Part shown: in pieces, positions 10,524-22,529 of the stretch
How the letters are laid out: every line of letters starts with the position of its first letter
How positions within the stretch are numbered: the stretch's first letter is position 1
Position numbers and translations under genes: made by a program
Assembly: GCA_024663395.1 (NCBI GenBank)
Contig: JANFAH010000003.1
Span: 3,906,001 to 3,970,000, forward strand
Length of the DNA stretch: 64,000 bases
Direction: 5' to 3'
Source: Pisolithus tinctorius
Taxonomy: Eukaryota > Basidiomycota > Agaricomycetes > Boletales > Pisolithaceae
The notes under the pieces: generated by a model
What the model was told of the DNA's origin: nothing
What the model saw: only the letters and a program-made list of their open reading frames with translations
Databases searched by the model: none

Positions 10524-13500
10524 ATGGGTCACTGACCACAAGAGCTTGATGCACCTACTAGATCAAAAGGATCTGTCTGGACAGCAAGCACAATGGTTAG
10601 AAAAATTGGCCAAGTTTGATTTTGAAATCAAATACATACCAGGAGATGAGAATGTGCTCCCTGACACATTATCCAGAATGTACAAGTTTGATGCACCTGG
10701 CATGATCAGAGCACCGAGTGAGTACCTACACCATGATTTGGACGTTGAAGGATCAGTCTTGCCAGAATGATGACAGCAGGTCATCAGTGCACCTTTATAC
10801 GTTGGGATCAAAGTGTTGGTGATGTTGACCAGATCTCATATTCAGGGAGTGGGTGAGCAGATTGACAATGACCTGCAGGTTATACCTGTGGGAGCATCAG
10901 GTGGACAGAACCCACCAGTGCATTGTGTAAGGTTGATTGTGAAACCTCCAGGGACATCACAGGCAGCAATGGATGACAGGAAGGGCCCCACCTTGGAAGG
11001 GGACCTGGACCTGTGCATAGCAGGGAACAGTGAGACAGGGGATGTTGGAACACCTACTAACTCACCTGTTCAGCCCACTGCTAAGAAACTGACCACACAG
11101 TGGTGACAATCTCCTATGCCCCTGCCCCCAGCAGAAACTGGCCACCCCAAAACAGGCATGGAATTTGCTAGAAGGATGAAGGATCGATTCATTCTCCTTG
11201 GACCAGGCGAATGAATGAAGGGGGGAAAGGACAGAGAATGTCCCCCTATTATGGATACACATGATGCACACATTGCAAACACATTACAGGACACATGCTT
11301 GCTGCCAAGTACAGAACAACATGCATCACACATGAGTGACACTTTGGCTAGTACAGGGATCAAGGCCCCATTGGTCATATATCTGGGCAATGAAGGTGTG
11401 CTCACAGCAGCACAGCATAAGTATGATAGAGACCCTTTCTTTAAGCAAATCATGGACAAGCCACAGGTGTTCAAGAATTTTGAAGTCACACCAGATGGTT
11501 ATATCCATTTGAAGCTCACCGACTGCACTGTGTTCTGTGTCCCAGACATAGAGGTGGATGGGAAATGCATTAGAGAAACTATTATTGACCAAGCTCACTT
11601 GATACTCGCCCATCTAGGTGCTAAGAACACAGTATCATACATATGTGAGTTCCTATGGTGGGATTCTATGGTGAAAGACATCACCACATTTTGTACATCT
11701 TGCCAAACTTGCCAACAAAGTAAGCCCCCTACTCACAAACCATTTGGGCTCCTGAACCCATTGTCTGTACCTTCGAGACCTTGGGAAGCAATTGGAGTTG
11801 ACTTTGTGGGACCTCTCCCTGAATCCAAGGACTGTAACAGAGAGTATGACTCCATAACTGTGATCATAGATCTATTGGTGTCCATGGTACACATAGTGCT
11901 GAGTAGAACCACCTACACTGCATGCAAAATAGTGGAATTAATGTTTGCTGAAGTGTACAAGCACCATGGCTTACCTCGAGCAATTATTAGTGATTGAGAC
12001 ATCCTGTTCACAAGCACCTTCTGGAAGCACCTTAATGACCTAATTGGGATAAGACAAAAAATGTCCAGTGCCTACCACCTGGAGATGGATGGTGCCACTG
12101 AATGCGCCAACCAAACTATTGCTCAAATGTTGAGATGCTGTATTGGTCCAAACCAGAAGGACTGGGTATCTCAAATACCTGCCATTGAGTTTGCTATAAA
12201 CAACACAACATCAGAGTCAACAGGATATGCACCTTTCTTTCTGAACACTGGAAGGATGCCTCAATGAATGATATGGGATGCCCCTGCAAAGGACAAGTAC
12301 CCAAGTGTAAGAGCATTTGCAAATAAAATGAAACTCACCTTATTGGATGCTCATGATGCCATCCTGAAAGAGCACATTAAGCAAATGACAGGCACTAATA
12401 AAAAGCACCACACTTGCCCTTTTGTCAAAGGCGATCTCATGTACATCTCTACGAAAAATATTAGCCTGTCAAAAGGAATGTCAAGGAAACTCGTACCTAA
12501 GTTCATTGGCCCATTCTGCATCTCAGATGACTTTGGGAATAACTCATTCCAAGTTGAACTACCAGATAACCTGAAACAGAGAGGTATACATGATGTCTTC
12601 CACTCCTCACTGCTGAGAGTGCACATACCTAATGACAATTGCAAGTTCCCTGGCTGAAGGGATGACCAAATTCCTGAGTTCAGGGGAATGAATCATGAAT
12701 GGGCTGTTGATCAGATAATTAGACACCATGGCAGTTTCTCAGATGCGATGTTTGAGGTCCAGTGGACAGCTGGGGATCAAATGTGGTTACCATATGATGA
12801 GATCACACACTTGAAGGCTCTTACCGATTATTTTGAAGTCATTGGAGTCAATGGGATTGAGAAATTGAGGGATGCAGGCAACAGGGGCTCATCAGATGAT
12901 GACCCCCAGGTGTTCTTGGGACACTTGGCACTGCACATCTGTGGGGCCCATTTAAGCTGCCCATGTCCCAATTGTAAAACTCAACCCATATACCAAGGTT
13001 CCCCTCAGACTAGGCCCCCTCAACTGTGGAACCACCACATTAATGCCCATCCTCACACAATCCATCCACCTCATCCTACTACTTGTTGCCATCATTCTCC
13101 CACTCATCCACCCAAGACCCTGCACCACTACCAGAACTGCGCTTGTCAGGCCTATCCTCACACTGACCATCATACCCCCTCATGTGCATTCCATAATCCT
13201 AGGTGTAATAACCGCAGGCACAACAGTCATGGTTGAAAGGTCAGGCATAGACAAGCTAGACCCACCACTGATAGGTGTACCTCTCACCCTCACCAAGGTA
13301 ACCATAGATCAGCCCATTGCCAGAATAATCAACAACACTGGTTGCATACTCCCCCCCTGATTATTCAACCTTCTAGGCAGCAGACCCTAAGCACAGACAC
13401 CCTAGCCACACTGCAGCACACACTATCTGCAGTGGTCAGTGAACTCCGGAGTCTAGCCATCAACCACTTACCTGACACACAGTCACCCTATATGGCCAGC

Positions 13501-14394
13501 ATGTCGGATGCTGCTGAGAACAACCTAATCAAGTGGATTAACCCAGATTTCTTTGTCATCTGGGATACTTTGGGCTCAGGAAACCCTGAAGGGCAAGTGC
13601 TTGTCCACCATGAACAAGTCCATTCCTACTTCCAATATGATAAAGCTCTGCAGTGGAGGGACAGAGATCCACTTGATGTACCTGCTGGATACCTCCAGTT
13701 CCAGGATGCCTATAATAACAACACCACTATGAGGTCATGGTTTGCGTGCTATGAGCCAGGGGACAATGCCCATACAGTCATCACAGGTCTGGCTCCTACT
13801 AAGAAAGAGGTCCTGGGAGTGGATGTGGACCTGCAAAGTAAGGAAGAGAGGGAGGGGGGACAAATACTCAATGGTGCAGAAACAGAGACACTTAATAGCA
13901 TGCTCTGGGATGCAGCAGAACAACTCAAGTGCCAATGTGAGCACTTCCAGCAAGGCTATCAGGATCATTGTGGACATTGGGAGGATGATTGCCATGCCAA
14001 AGGCCCACTGGGTGGATGTCCCAGTTCATTGCCCATGGAAGCTCGTCACACTGGAAAGTTGAGCTCAAGTAAGTGCAGGGAGGCCACTAGGGTGGGTAGC
14101 TTCCACAGGAATAATCAGATGCCTACCCATTTGTGCTCACCTGCCCCCATTGCTAGCTCCTCTACTATCACCCTGGATGCAATCTCCCACTACAGCATCT
14201 TCCCTGACCACACTGGCATGCCTGATCATGATCCCTCTAATGTCACTGTCAACTTGGTAGGCATGGACATCTCCATCAAAGGTCTTGAGGAGGAGTACAG
14301 AGAAGAGTATGATGGCATAGCAGATGCTGAAGGCAAGGATGACATGATGGAACAAGGCAGAGATGCAGAAAATTCCAGAGGTGTTGCTGAGTAA
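10524..14394 (+). pseudogene. pol of element B, second part (RNase H, integrase, chromodomain, long C-terminal extension)
   Basis: RNase H resumes with WVTDHKSLMHLL, then LPDTLSRMYKFDAPG. The integrase shows HLILAHLGAKNT, CTSCQTCQQS (about 11694-11720), GVDFVGPLP (about 11790), IISD then a TGA (11995), and TECANQTI (about 12100). A chromodomain-like FEVQWTAGDQMWLPYDEI lies at about 12752-12805. The same frame then runs on to 14394, some 530 codons past the chromodomain, including WINPDFFVIWDTLG. I do not recognise this extension. Stops at 11995, 12265, 12655 and 13234 are all TGA. A low-conservation stretch between about 10770 and 11200 is hard to read. Confidence 0.85.
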
Positions 14395-14439
14395 GCACAC
14401 TTCATGAAGGAAGGGTACTTTGTACCCTGGAGGGGGGAA

Positions 14440-14725
14440 TGTAAGGATTTGGTCTGATACTGTCAACCATATGGTTAGATGTTGTTTTCCTTATGACAGA
14501 TCTATTGGTTCCTCATTTATTTGTTTGATCCTACTTAACCCATACTGATACTCTGACATATTTCATGCCTAACCTCTACCCTATAAAACAGGCCTTGTAG
14601 CATACTGTACAGGGACTTCTTTTCTACCTCAGAATAAGACACTATTGTCTGGAAACCTGAGTAGAGCAAAGAATCCTTCTTATTGTGCCACTGTTAAAAG
14701 TACTAAATTTCTTATTGGTGTTACA
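14440..14725 (+). repeat. 3' LTR of element B
   Basis: It begins TGTAAGGATT after a polypurine tract (GGAGGGGGGAA, about 14429-14439), 45 bp past the end of the pol frame. A CTATAAAAC TATA box lies at about 14580. The 3' edge (GTTACA, 14725) is the best TG...CA fit but cannot be checked because the 5' LTR is outside the window. Confidence 0.6.
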
Positions 14726-15604
14726 GAAGAGCTCTTCACGAATCGTTGCTCATCTACAACCCCATCAAAAATTAATCATGAGTGGTGAACTCATTGATCA
14801 GGAAAAGGCCACCTTTCATCGATTGCCTGCCCACTGGACTCTTTCTATGTGTTGGGTACCCAAGCAGTGTCTTGTGAGGGGAAGCAAGATGTCAGTACAG
14901 TGCTGCGTGGCTGGGGGGATATCAAAGCACCCCAACCCTGCAGAGCTACACCGGGGCTGTTGATGACAACAGCATAGCAGTCTAGAAGACTTGTTTAAAG
15001 AGGAGTGGGTGCCACCTAATCAACATGCTGGATTGGTCAATACTGTGGGTCACAACCCAAGCCCAAAGTGGGCTGCAACTTGGAACTTGGATGTTGTGCT
15101 GACCATTCAGGATCTCCTTTGGATGTGGCAAATGGTTTTTGATGTTCACACACCAGAATGATGTTCCCATCCTACCAGGTGTTCCCCTTGCATTTTTTTG
15201 TGAAAAGGATTCCATTGCACTGTGAGGGACATGAGATTTTTCAAAGTCGACAAGGTCCACCTCCACAGCCCACCCCACAACAGCCATCAATCCACAGGAG
15301 TTGCCTCTCTGCCCAAACTCTAGGGTTCTTCAATTTCAAAATGCAAATCATTTGCCATGTGATGACTTTCGATCCAGAATCTTAATTTTACACTGCACAG
15401 TTATCCATTGATGCCAGGTCCATGGAGCTCTGGTTGCTGGAGCATGTGGATGAACCTCAGGGGTTCAGGTGTTTGTTCATCAATGTGGCATGCTTTGTAT
15501 TTGACTAAGCACTGGAAATCTATTAAGGCAAGTTCATATCCGCCATACTGTTCAAACATTCTCTTTGTGATGATCTTTGCAATGAATCAAACAAGAAGTT
15601 GGGA
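14726..15604 (+). other. No recognisable gene
   Basis: Between the LTR of element B and the Harbinger transposon. Short open frames exist on both strands (for example 14685-14963 +, 14982-15290 -) but none resembles a family I know, and no repeat of the window extends into it. It is CpG-poor like the transposons around it, so it may be an old, unreadable insertion. Confidence 0.5.
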
Positions 15605-15798
15605 TAAGGGCCCATTCAGCAGCCCTCCATTTCCATTCATTTGCAACTGTTCTGTTTTGTTTTGATTTCCCATGGTTTGCAAATGGATGAGTCTGCCCTT
15701 GCTGTTTCAAAACAGTCTGTCATGCTCTGTTTTACCTTGGGATACTATATCTTCAAGTTTCATACTACTAATACCCTACTACCACTGTCTTTACAAGT

Positions 15799-16934
15799 AT
15801 GGCTCATACATCTCAGGCCACCAATCAAGCTCCTGCAAGTTCCACAACTTCTCATGACAATACAAAGGCTCCTCATAATGCCAAGTGGAGCACCAGTGAT
15901 GATACAGCACTTGTTGACACCCTCAAGACCTATGCAAGTGGGAATTCCACAGATAATGGGACTTTCAAGTCTGTAGCATTCATGGCCACTGCAAAGGCAC
16001 TTGAGCACAGCCATGAGGCAAGTGGTGGTGCCCCAAAGACTGTGAGGAACTGCTCTCATCATTGGGCTACAGTGATTATCATTTCTGGCTGCTTTGTGTG
16101 ATATGTCTGAAGCTCGAGCATCACACTAGCTCAAGGCCAATTGTCTCATTGTGCAGCAGTTGATCACTGCCTCTGGCTTTGGTTGGGATGACATGACGAA
16201 GATGGCCACTGCTGAAGAATCTGTGTGGGTGAAATATGGAGGTAAGTCTATGGACCCAGTTCTCTTATGAACATATTTTCAGCCATGTTGTAGGCCCATC
16301 CCAAGGCAAAGCCTTGGCATTACAATCCTTTCCCACTCTATGATGATATTCTTAGTCTCATTGAAGGGCATCATGCTACTGGGGAGGGTGCCCTTCACAT
16401 CCCTGATACAGGCAGGTCTATTTCATTAACTCCAGAGGCTGGCAAGAGTATTTTGTGGCCTTCCACTGATGAGGAAGAGGAAAATGAGGTGCATAATTGT
16501 GTACAATTTATTTATTATGACCCACCTTCACAATCTTGTAGACCCCTATATCCTCTCACAGACTGAAGTGAGAACATGCTGCCAGTACCTCCCCTGATAC
16601 CCCAGCACTTTTGTTGAAGAAAAAATGTGCCAAGGTGACTGGTCCTGCAGCAATCCTCAGAGTTGCTGATGCACTGGCTGCTGTTGCTTCTTCACTCAAC
16701 ACTCCTCTGGAGATTCAGACTCTTGATACTTTTGGAGTTTTCCCTCCCACTCCAAAGAGGCATATGGATGCTATTGCAGCAATATCTGGTGATATCAATT
16801 TGTCTACCCAGGAACGTGTAAAGGCAATTTCTCTCTTTTCCAAGGACATAGCTAAGGCAGATGCATATCTTGCTGTTTCTGATGCCACCATTTGTTCTGC
16901 ATACATACAGTTGGAACTTGCCAATGCTACATAA
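15799..16934 (+). pseudogene. Harbinger Myb/SANT-like accessory gene
   Basis: ATG 15799 starts a Myb/SANT-like segment (KWSTSDDTALVDTLKTYAS, then SVAFMATAKAL and NCSHHWAT). Such proteins bind the transposon ends and bring the transposase to the nucleus in PIF/Harbinger systems. A later exon reads ASGFGWDDMTKMATAEESVW (about 16165-16230), followed by a GTAAGT donor at 16242, then HPKAKPWHYNPFPLYDDIL from about 16290. The end is set by TAA at 16932. Exon borders between 16070 and 16610 are not certain, and I cannot tell whether an intact spliced frame remains, so it is called a pseudogene with caution. Confidence 0.7.
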
Positions 16935-16944
16935 TCATTTCATC

Positions 16945-18288
16945 CTAGCTCTCCCTAGTATACCCAACATACTGTGCCCACATTGCTTTTGCAATTGAAT
17001 CCCATTTTTCACTTGCCCTACTTCACTCTGCTGGTGTGATTGTGTGACCAAAGTCTGCTGGTGCCCTTTCACTCAGGTGAGTTGTAGGCCTTTGATGGGT
17101 TCCTGAGATCCCATCAAATTCCCCAGTGTCATCAGGGTCATGAGTGCAGATGAAGTTATGGAGAACACAAAGGGCAGGAACCGGCTTTGCTTGTACTTGA
17201 AGGTCATACTCTGGAGCAGCCACCATGAGGTGGAAATGTTGTTTGACAACTCCAAAAATGCACTCAACAACATTGCAAGCCTGTGCATGGCAGAGATTAT
17301 ACAGTTCTTTGTGATCTCAAGGCCTGTAATTTTGGCATGTCAACAGAGTATTATCATTGAAATGCAGGAATAAAGAAAACCTTTGAGAAGATTGTGACCA
17401 CTCCTTAAGATGATAGCAGACACCACAGTAAGGAACCAATAAGGAGTCACATATTCCAAACCCTGCATCTGCCAGGTAGCACAGGCCTGGCAGGATTGCA
17501 AAGTCAGTCTGTCAAGCAGAATCATAAATGCAACTATCTGCTGCACTCCCCTCCCAGCCAGCCAAAATATAGCAAAATTGCATGTCAAATGTGCATGCTG
17601 CAAGAATGTTCTGTGAGAGGTGACCTTTGCAATTGTGATAGTGAGTAGTGAGTGCATCATCAGGGACAAAGATGTCAATGTGAGTGCCATCAATTGCACC
17701 TTGGCAGTCTTTGAAAAAGGGGTAGAACTTTGGATCAGCTTGAATCTTGGGAGGAACAAGGTCATCAGGTGGAAGGTGAACATATTTATTGTAGAACCAT
17801 GGGGAGATAGTCATATCAAGAAGACAGAGAAAAATTCTGAATATACATTAATATATTTTCTCATTAATAAATAAACATTCTTACTCACTTTGAGATAGTA
17901 TCTGCACTGCGCTGAAAATGCTCCTGCATATCTCTGTTTGTTGCCCCTGCATGACACATATGTAAAAATATTGCCAACTGCTCCTCTGCAGAAATGTGCT
18001 TTGAATTGGAAAGTCCTGCATACTCCCCAAGCTCATGTCAGAGGTGGTGAAAGGTAGGCTTGGACATTCCCATCATACTATAGAAGTAGCGAGGATGTCC
18101 AAATAACAGCTCATGAACCCATGCATGACCAGTCAAGATTGAGGTGTGCTGTGGCATCTTGTCTATAGATGGTAGAATGGCCATTGTGACAGCAGCAGCA
18201 ACTGCTGCTACTTTCTTTTTATGGTGGTAGGATAATGATCTCAAGGCTTTCAAGGATTTTCTATTTTTCTGAGATGATGATGGAGCCA
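16945..18288 (-). pseudogene. Harbinger DDE transposase (DDE_Tnp_4-like)
   Basis: Starts at ATG 18288 (MAPSSSQKNRK). Introns read at 17888-17837 and 17380-17324, both with GT...AG ends and joining in frame. Exon 1 carries the helix-turn-helix region (EEQLAIFLHMCHAG, QRSADTISK). Exon 2 carries the catalytic core: KDCQGAIDGTHI (first Asp) and YILAGWEGSAADSCIYDSA (second region). Exon 3 carries NVVECIFGVVKQHFHLM (Glu region). In-frame TGA codons (in HL*HELGEYAG, DSA*QTDF, RP*DHKEL and before the C-terminus) fit CGA decay, so it is inactive. Confidence 0.88.
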
Positions 18289-18474
18289 TGGCAAGGTAGT
18301 GCAGTACCATTGATCACTATCTAATGTCTGATCTACATGTGACTATGGGTGTGACATATCTGTGACATTTTGTGATGCCTCCGTTTTACTTGCCCACCCG
18401 TTCCGTTTGCAAACGGTGGGAATTCAAAACGAAATGGAACGGAGGCAAACGAGCGGCTGCCGAACAGGCCCTAA

Positions 18475-18779
18475 TCCCTACTTGTGGACCGTGCGTATGA
18501 ACGATCGACGAGAGTCTGAATTGAAATTGTCTCCCAGAAGTAGAAGCAAGCCGTGACCTCTGCGTTATTCAAGCCACGTATCAAACCTACAGTACCGATA
18601 AGGTCACCGAAAACGTCTTGTTACAAGATGTCCAAGTGAGGATATAACAAGAAGCCCAGCGGTTCCATGTCGAGAACTCGATACACCGCCAATCAATGCA
18701 TAAGGTCTTATAATCCATGTACTGCTGTTCCCCAATAACATACCGCTCGCAAGGTTAACCGCACTGTCACATCCCGTCC
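18475..18779. other. Intergenic, no feature seen
   Basis: Unique-looking sequence between the Harbinger element and the cerato-platanin gene. CpG is clearly more frequent here than in the transposon regions. No gene, tRNA or repeat recognised. Confidence 0.5.
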
Positions 18780-19201
18780 TCACAAGCCACATTAACTGGT
18801 GGGCAGCTCAGTGGCAGTGACCTCCACTCTTCCTAACGCGCTTGCTTGCCCGTCCATCAGTACGTTCATTGCCTGCGGTGACATCGTAAGCCCATTCTTC
18901 GACACATCCAGTGCAAGGACGTTGATAGTGTTCTTTGCATACGTGATGGCGTAACATTTGCCACAGTTAGCGTCGTTCCAGTTCGCGATGGTCGGTGCGC
19001 CCCCGAGGTAAGGGAAGTTGGAGAAGGAGCTAAGGGTGGTGTACCCTTTGCTTTCGAGTCCGTTGGACCCGTCAGAGCAGGCGGGGATGGAAGGGGACAA
19101 CTGGCATTGCCATAGATGGCATCGTAGGCGAGAAAAGTGGTCATCTGCTCGAGAAGAGGCGTGGAGCAGAAGAAAGCAAATGTGAAGTAGAGGTACAGCA
19201 T
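18780..19201 (-). pseudogene. Cerato-platanin family secreted protein, broken
   Basis: ATG 19201 starts a hydrophobic signal peptide (MLYLYFTFAFFCSTP), then YDAIYGNAS. The frame then changes and continues ACSDGSNGLESKGYTTLSSF, FPYLGGAPTIANWNDANCGKCY, INVLALDVSKNG and ALGRVEVTATELPTS. These are cerato-platanin motifs; the family consists of small secreted fungal proteins with two disulphides that act at the cell wall and on plant hosts. Two lesions are visible. A single missing base at about 19100 (GCCAGTTGTCC, where AGT-TTG-TCC would keep frame) shifts the reading. A TAA at 18792-18794 stands four codons before the expected end: the next codons read C-G-L-stop, the usual terminus, so CAA to TAA removed the last cysteine. 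A sequencing error could explain the indel but not both. Confidence 0.88.
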
Positions 19202-19788
19202 TGTCTGGGGATGGCGCTTGTCTGGGTCGCGGGGATGAGGTCGGATGAGGAGTTAGGCCTGGCAGACCGACAGAGGCACGAGTCTGGTAAAGTATTGCGT
19301 TGTCGACGCCTTTATATATTTTCTTATCGCTGAATTAGGCTTAGGCTGGCAGACGGTCAGAGATCCTCGTTTCTTCGGCACCTGTGGATCGGCGGGGATG
19401 AGTGGAGCACATGGTAACTTTGCGCTCAAGAATGTGGTACGAAGCTCGCTGTGAGGTGGATATGTTTTTCAGTTCCTTCTTTGGAACACACTGAAGATGA
19501 CTTGGCATGTGAAGAAGTGTCTGGTAAGAAGTCTGAACAGTAGAGCTTCGGGAGGTTCACACAACTGTCGTATCAAAAAGCGGTACATATCTGTTCCAGG
19601 TTCCTCCATCGAACGACAGGGAGTGCTTATTCGCGATGGGACATGTCGGCGTGATGTGTTCGACCAAGACATGGCCAGACTGAAGTTGCTCAGTACACTC
19701 CCGGTTCACTCGACACTTACCGGCTATGGTGAATGCAATCTTAAGGCAAGATGAGTAATCGTGCACGGTAGGTAAGTGTGAACGTTCT
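19202..19788. other. Intergenic, no feature seen
   Basis: Upstream of the cerato-platanin gene on its strand, so it should hold its promoter; a TATATA-like run (TTTATATATT) lies at 19310-19320. Short open frames on both strands show no recognisable domain. Confidence 0.45.
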
Positions 19789-20286
19789 TCACCTGCTGCT
19801 CAATGAATGATTGAGCCGAACTTCAGAATCTAGTCCCAGCGGACCGTGCCCTTGTTTTGCGAATTTCCACTCCTTCCAGCTTGGCCAGAGTTGACGATGG
19901 GTATGGTGGTCATGGTCGCAGAATTGGATATGATAAGGGAACGCGCCATGAATGCTCCCAACTGGACCAGCAGGTCGTCCTTGACCACTATGCTCACTAT
20001 GTTTACCCCGATGAACATGAAGGCGAAGTTCGGCTGGACGTCCGCCATAGTATGTGTTAGTTGTTCCGGAAGGGTGGTTGGTGGCTGCCAGGTGAGAGTT
20101 CCCTCCTCTGATTTGAGGTCGTGACTGCGATCCGATCGAAAGCAGGTGCTCGGATTTCGGCATGAATGTGGATTCATAGGAAATGGACAGGTGTGTATGT
20201 GCATCCTCTGCTACCACTACTTCGCAAAGCAGAGTCAGCAGAAGCGATACGCAAGGTTCACTACTATGGTCCCAGCTAGCTACCAT
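19789..20286 (-). CDS. Unrecognised ORF in host island
   Basis: An ATG at 20286 opens a frame whose first 30 residues look like a weak signal peptide (SLLLTLLCEVVVAEDAHTH). An overlapping minus frame (20204-19830) reads more like protein downstream (MADVQPNFAFMFIGVNIVSIVV...QLGAFMARSLIISN), with one or two membrane-like segments. A spliced gene that switches between these frames is possible, but I found no convincing donor and acceptor pair. It lies next to an intact membrane-protein gene on the same strand. No family recognised; it may not be a gene. Confidence 0.3.
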   Translation of the reverse strand: MVASWDHSSEPCVSLLLTLLCEVVVAEDAHTHLSISYESTFMPKSEHLLSIGSQSRPQIRGGNSHLAATNHPSGTTNTYYGGRPAELRLHVHRGKHSEHSGQGRPAGPVGSIHGAFPYHIQFCDHDHHTHRQLWPSWKEWKFAKQGHGPLGLDSEVRLNHSLSSR

Positions 20287-20654
20287 TCTGTGAGGCCTGA
20301 ATCATGTGACAGGGATTCGAGGAAGCATCGTGAAGTGTGCCGGACAGTTACATTCACAGGAAAGAGGTACTGTTGCATATTCTTCACACATCTTCACCCT
20401 GTCATATCATTCACTGTGATGTTGCTGAACGCTCTTGGACCAGGCAGTTCCGACAAATCCACCTGCGCACCAAGTTGTCACAAATGACTCCGAGTAGGTT
20501 TACATAAACGGTGTCATTAGTAACTACAAGCCCTAACGAATTCTTTTGCATCCACTGCCAGGGGCTGAAGCGCTGACCTCCGGATAGGAATTTCGATAAT
20601 CCAATGCCAACTATCCGGAAAGTACAAGGTGCGAATTGTGATATAGTAGCAGAA

Positions 20655-21399
20655 CTAACGGAGCCAGGGAATACAGAGAACTGGGATCACAACAAGCAGT
20701 GAGCCGACCACAACCGGAACGGTTCCCAGTACCTTGATCCAAAGTATGCTGCCGTTCCAGACAGCGATATGCCATGCAACGAAGATGCACCCCCCCGAAG
20801 CGAACAGGAACAAAGTTGGCATCATCAGCAACAAGATAACGGCCCAGCGTTTGAACCAGTTGCCCTTCACTCCCTATAGTTGTTGGTTGTTAACAAAGCG
20901 ATAGGAATCATTGGTAACAGTGACCATACTGACGTGAATATTTTCGGAGGTTGCGACGCCCAGGTACATTATTAAACCAATACCGCTCGCAGTGGACAGC
21001 ATAGCACAAGCACTGGCGGCTGCGATAAAAACATACGACCATTCCTTGTCCCACGATGCGTAGGTGGTTGGGACAGTGGAGACCAGATATGAGGTAGCGG
21101 CCCTTGGATTGTGACAAAGTGAGTATATCAGGGGTACATCAAAGCAACTCGGCTTGGGGCGTACCCGACCGCAAGGGTGGAAACGACGGTTATGTTTTTC
21201 GTGCGTTCCAATAAATTGTCTTTGACCTCCTTGAACTCCTGCTCTCCGAGGGCCTCTAGTGAAGGTGACCCAATGAAGAGAAGGGAAACAGCTGTAAGCA
21301 TGGATGGTTAGAAATGGATAGATTGTTAGAAAAGTCATCAAAATACCACTCACATTCATAGGGTAAGAGTGGAGAACGGGCGCCACAATTCGCGGACAT
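20655..21399 (-). CDS. Four-exon integral membrane protein, 186 aa
   Basis: Four exons join in one frame: 21399-21354, 21291-21165, 21102-20934 and 20873-20655, with introns of 62, 62 and 60 bp (donors GTGAGT, GTACGC, GTCAGT; acceptors ACAG, AAG, TAG). Total 561 nt. The product has a short N-terminus, a charged segment (EQEFKEVKDNLLERTKN) and four hydrophobic segments: ITVVSTLAVGAATSYLVSTV, SYVFIAAASACAMLSTASGI, ILLLMMPTLFLFASGGCIFV and VPVVVGSLLVVIPVLCI. I do not know its function. The charged helix followed by membrane spans resembles poorly characterised membrane-protein families common in Agaricomycetes. It is the only gene in the window with no visible lesion. Confidence 0.8.
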
Positions 21400-22529
21400 C
21401 GTGAGAGGACAAAAGACGTAGAAATTGGGCTACGACTGGAGGGAGGTGAGGGCGTGAGCTGAAGAAGATCCCTACCATCTTTTATGTGCTGCCTTCATAG
21501 GTGTCTGTTCTTACGTTCGGCTCATGGCTGGGGAAAGGCCACAGACGCCTAAGTAACAAGTATTTAACCTAGTTTGGCCTAGGTTGGACCAAAGGTGACA
21601 GTTTGGCGGTTGAACGTTGCAACCCTGAGTGCTGAGTAGCAATGTAAATGAATCCCCCCTCAACCCACAAAGGAAAGCCTACAAAATGATGTAGGTAGAA
21701 CCGAAATATGCGGGAACGTGGAGTTTGTTCCGGAGAGGCTTGTAACTTCGTCTATGTATCAGCTGCTCTCCCAAAGCAAAAACTCCGCCACAACACGTAT
21801 TCCAAAGAGTACAGTGCATTGTTGCATATGGTTTGCTTGTTTGTTTGTTTTTTTCCTCCATTTTCCAGTTTTGTTGAGAGTGAACAAAACTGCAATACAT
21901 AAATTGGCGCCCGCAGTTGATCCGAAAAGAAATATCGCCTGCCGCGTCTAATAAGCGATGAACATGAGGAGATGGGGATGGAAGAGCTTCCTTCAGGGAC
22001 TTCCACACATAGTTAGAACATTCCTATGGAAAGCTTTTTACAGAATTCTCCTGCCGAAAAATTGAACTCCGAAAAACCGAGACTCCAGACACTGCTGACC
22101 AAATACTATCATGTGATGGGCAATGCACAATGGACAGGTAATGCACAATCATGTCTCCTGCTTGCAACACCTAAGATATTTGCAATATAACACTGCAGAC
22201 ACATTGCCGGAGGTCTATTCTACTAGGTACTCTACTTTAATACAAAAAGAATACATTGTGGTAAGTTGCTAGCATGGAAATTTTAAGGAGAGTGGTGTGA
22301 AACACCACATTTTTATGGTATTTTGGCCCAAATCCCAGAGATCTGCTGCAGCAGTGGACTGTTACACCTTGACCTGCCCCTTTACCATTTTTAGTTGCAT
22401 GATAGATATGTCTTCACAACTCTTGGATTCCAAACTGTTGCTGTCATCATTGTCATCATCTGGGCTGCAATCTGGGTCATGCACCATCCATGGAACTCTA
22501 GAGAAGTTCTGCAGCATCATTGCTGTAGG
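21400..22529. other. Intergenic, no gene recognised
   Basis: Upstream of the membrane-protein gene and into CpG-poorer sequence from about 22000 on. A TTTG/TTGT-rich run lies at 21836-21860. No family recognised on either strand. Confidence 0.5.

Larger units (their letters stand above)
2578..14725 (+). mobile_element. Ty3/gypsy element B, nested host of two insertions
   Basis: Starts within gag-pol next to the LTR of element A and ends in an LTR (14440-14725). Removing the R1 solo LTR (3869-4602 with one target copy) and the copia element (5061-10518 with one target copy) gives continuous protease, RT, RNase H, integrase and chromodomain sequence. At the copia site the frame is restored exactly: QGTHFT joins WVTDHKSL. 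Element A probably inserted into B, placing B's gag to the left of the window. This is a different Ty3/gypsy family from elements A and 53172-59015. Confidence 0.88.
15608..18471. mobile_element. PIF/Harbinger DNA transposon
   Basis: 2864 bp flanked by TAA (15605-15607 and 18472-18474), the 3-bp target typical of PIF/Harbinger. The ends are long imperfect inverted repeats: the left begins GGGCCCATTCAGCAGCC, the inverted right end GGGCCTGTTCGGCAGCC, and similarity continues for about 100 bp (shared TTGCAAA). Inside are the two genes usual for the superfamily, a Myb/SANT-like protein and a DDE transposase, pointing toward each other with ends about 11 bp apart. Stops in the transposase frame suggest it is no longer autonomous. 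The left end is more decayed at CpG sites than the right. Confidence 0.9.
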
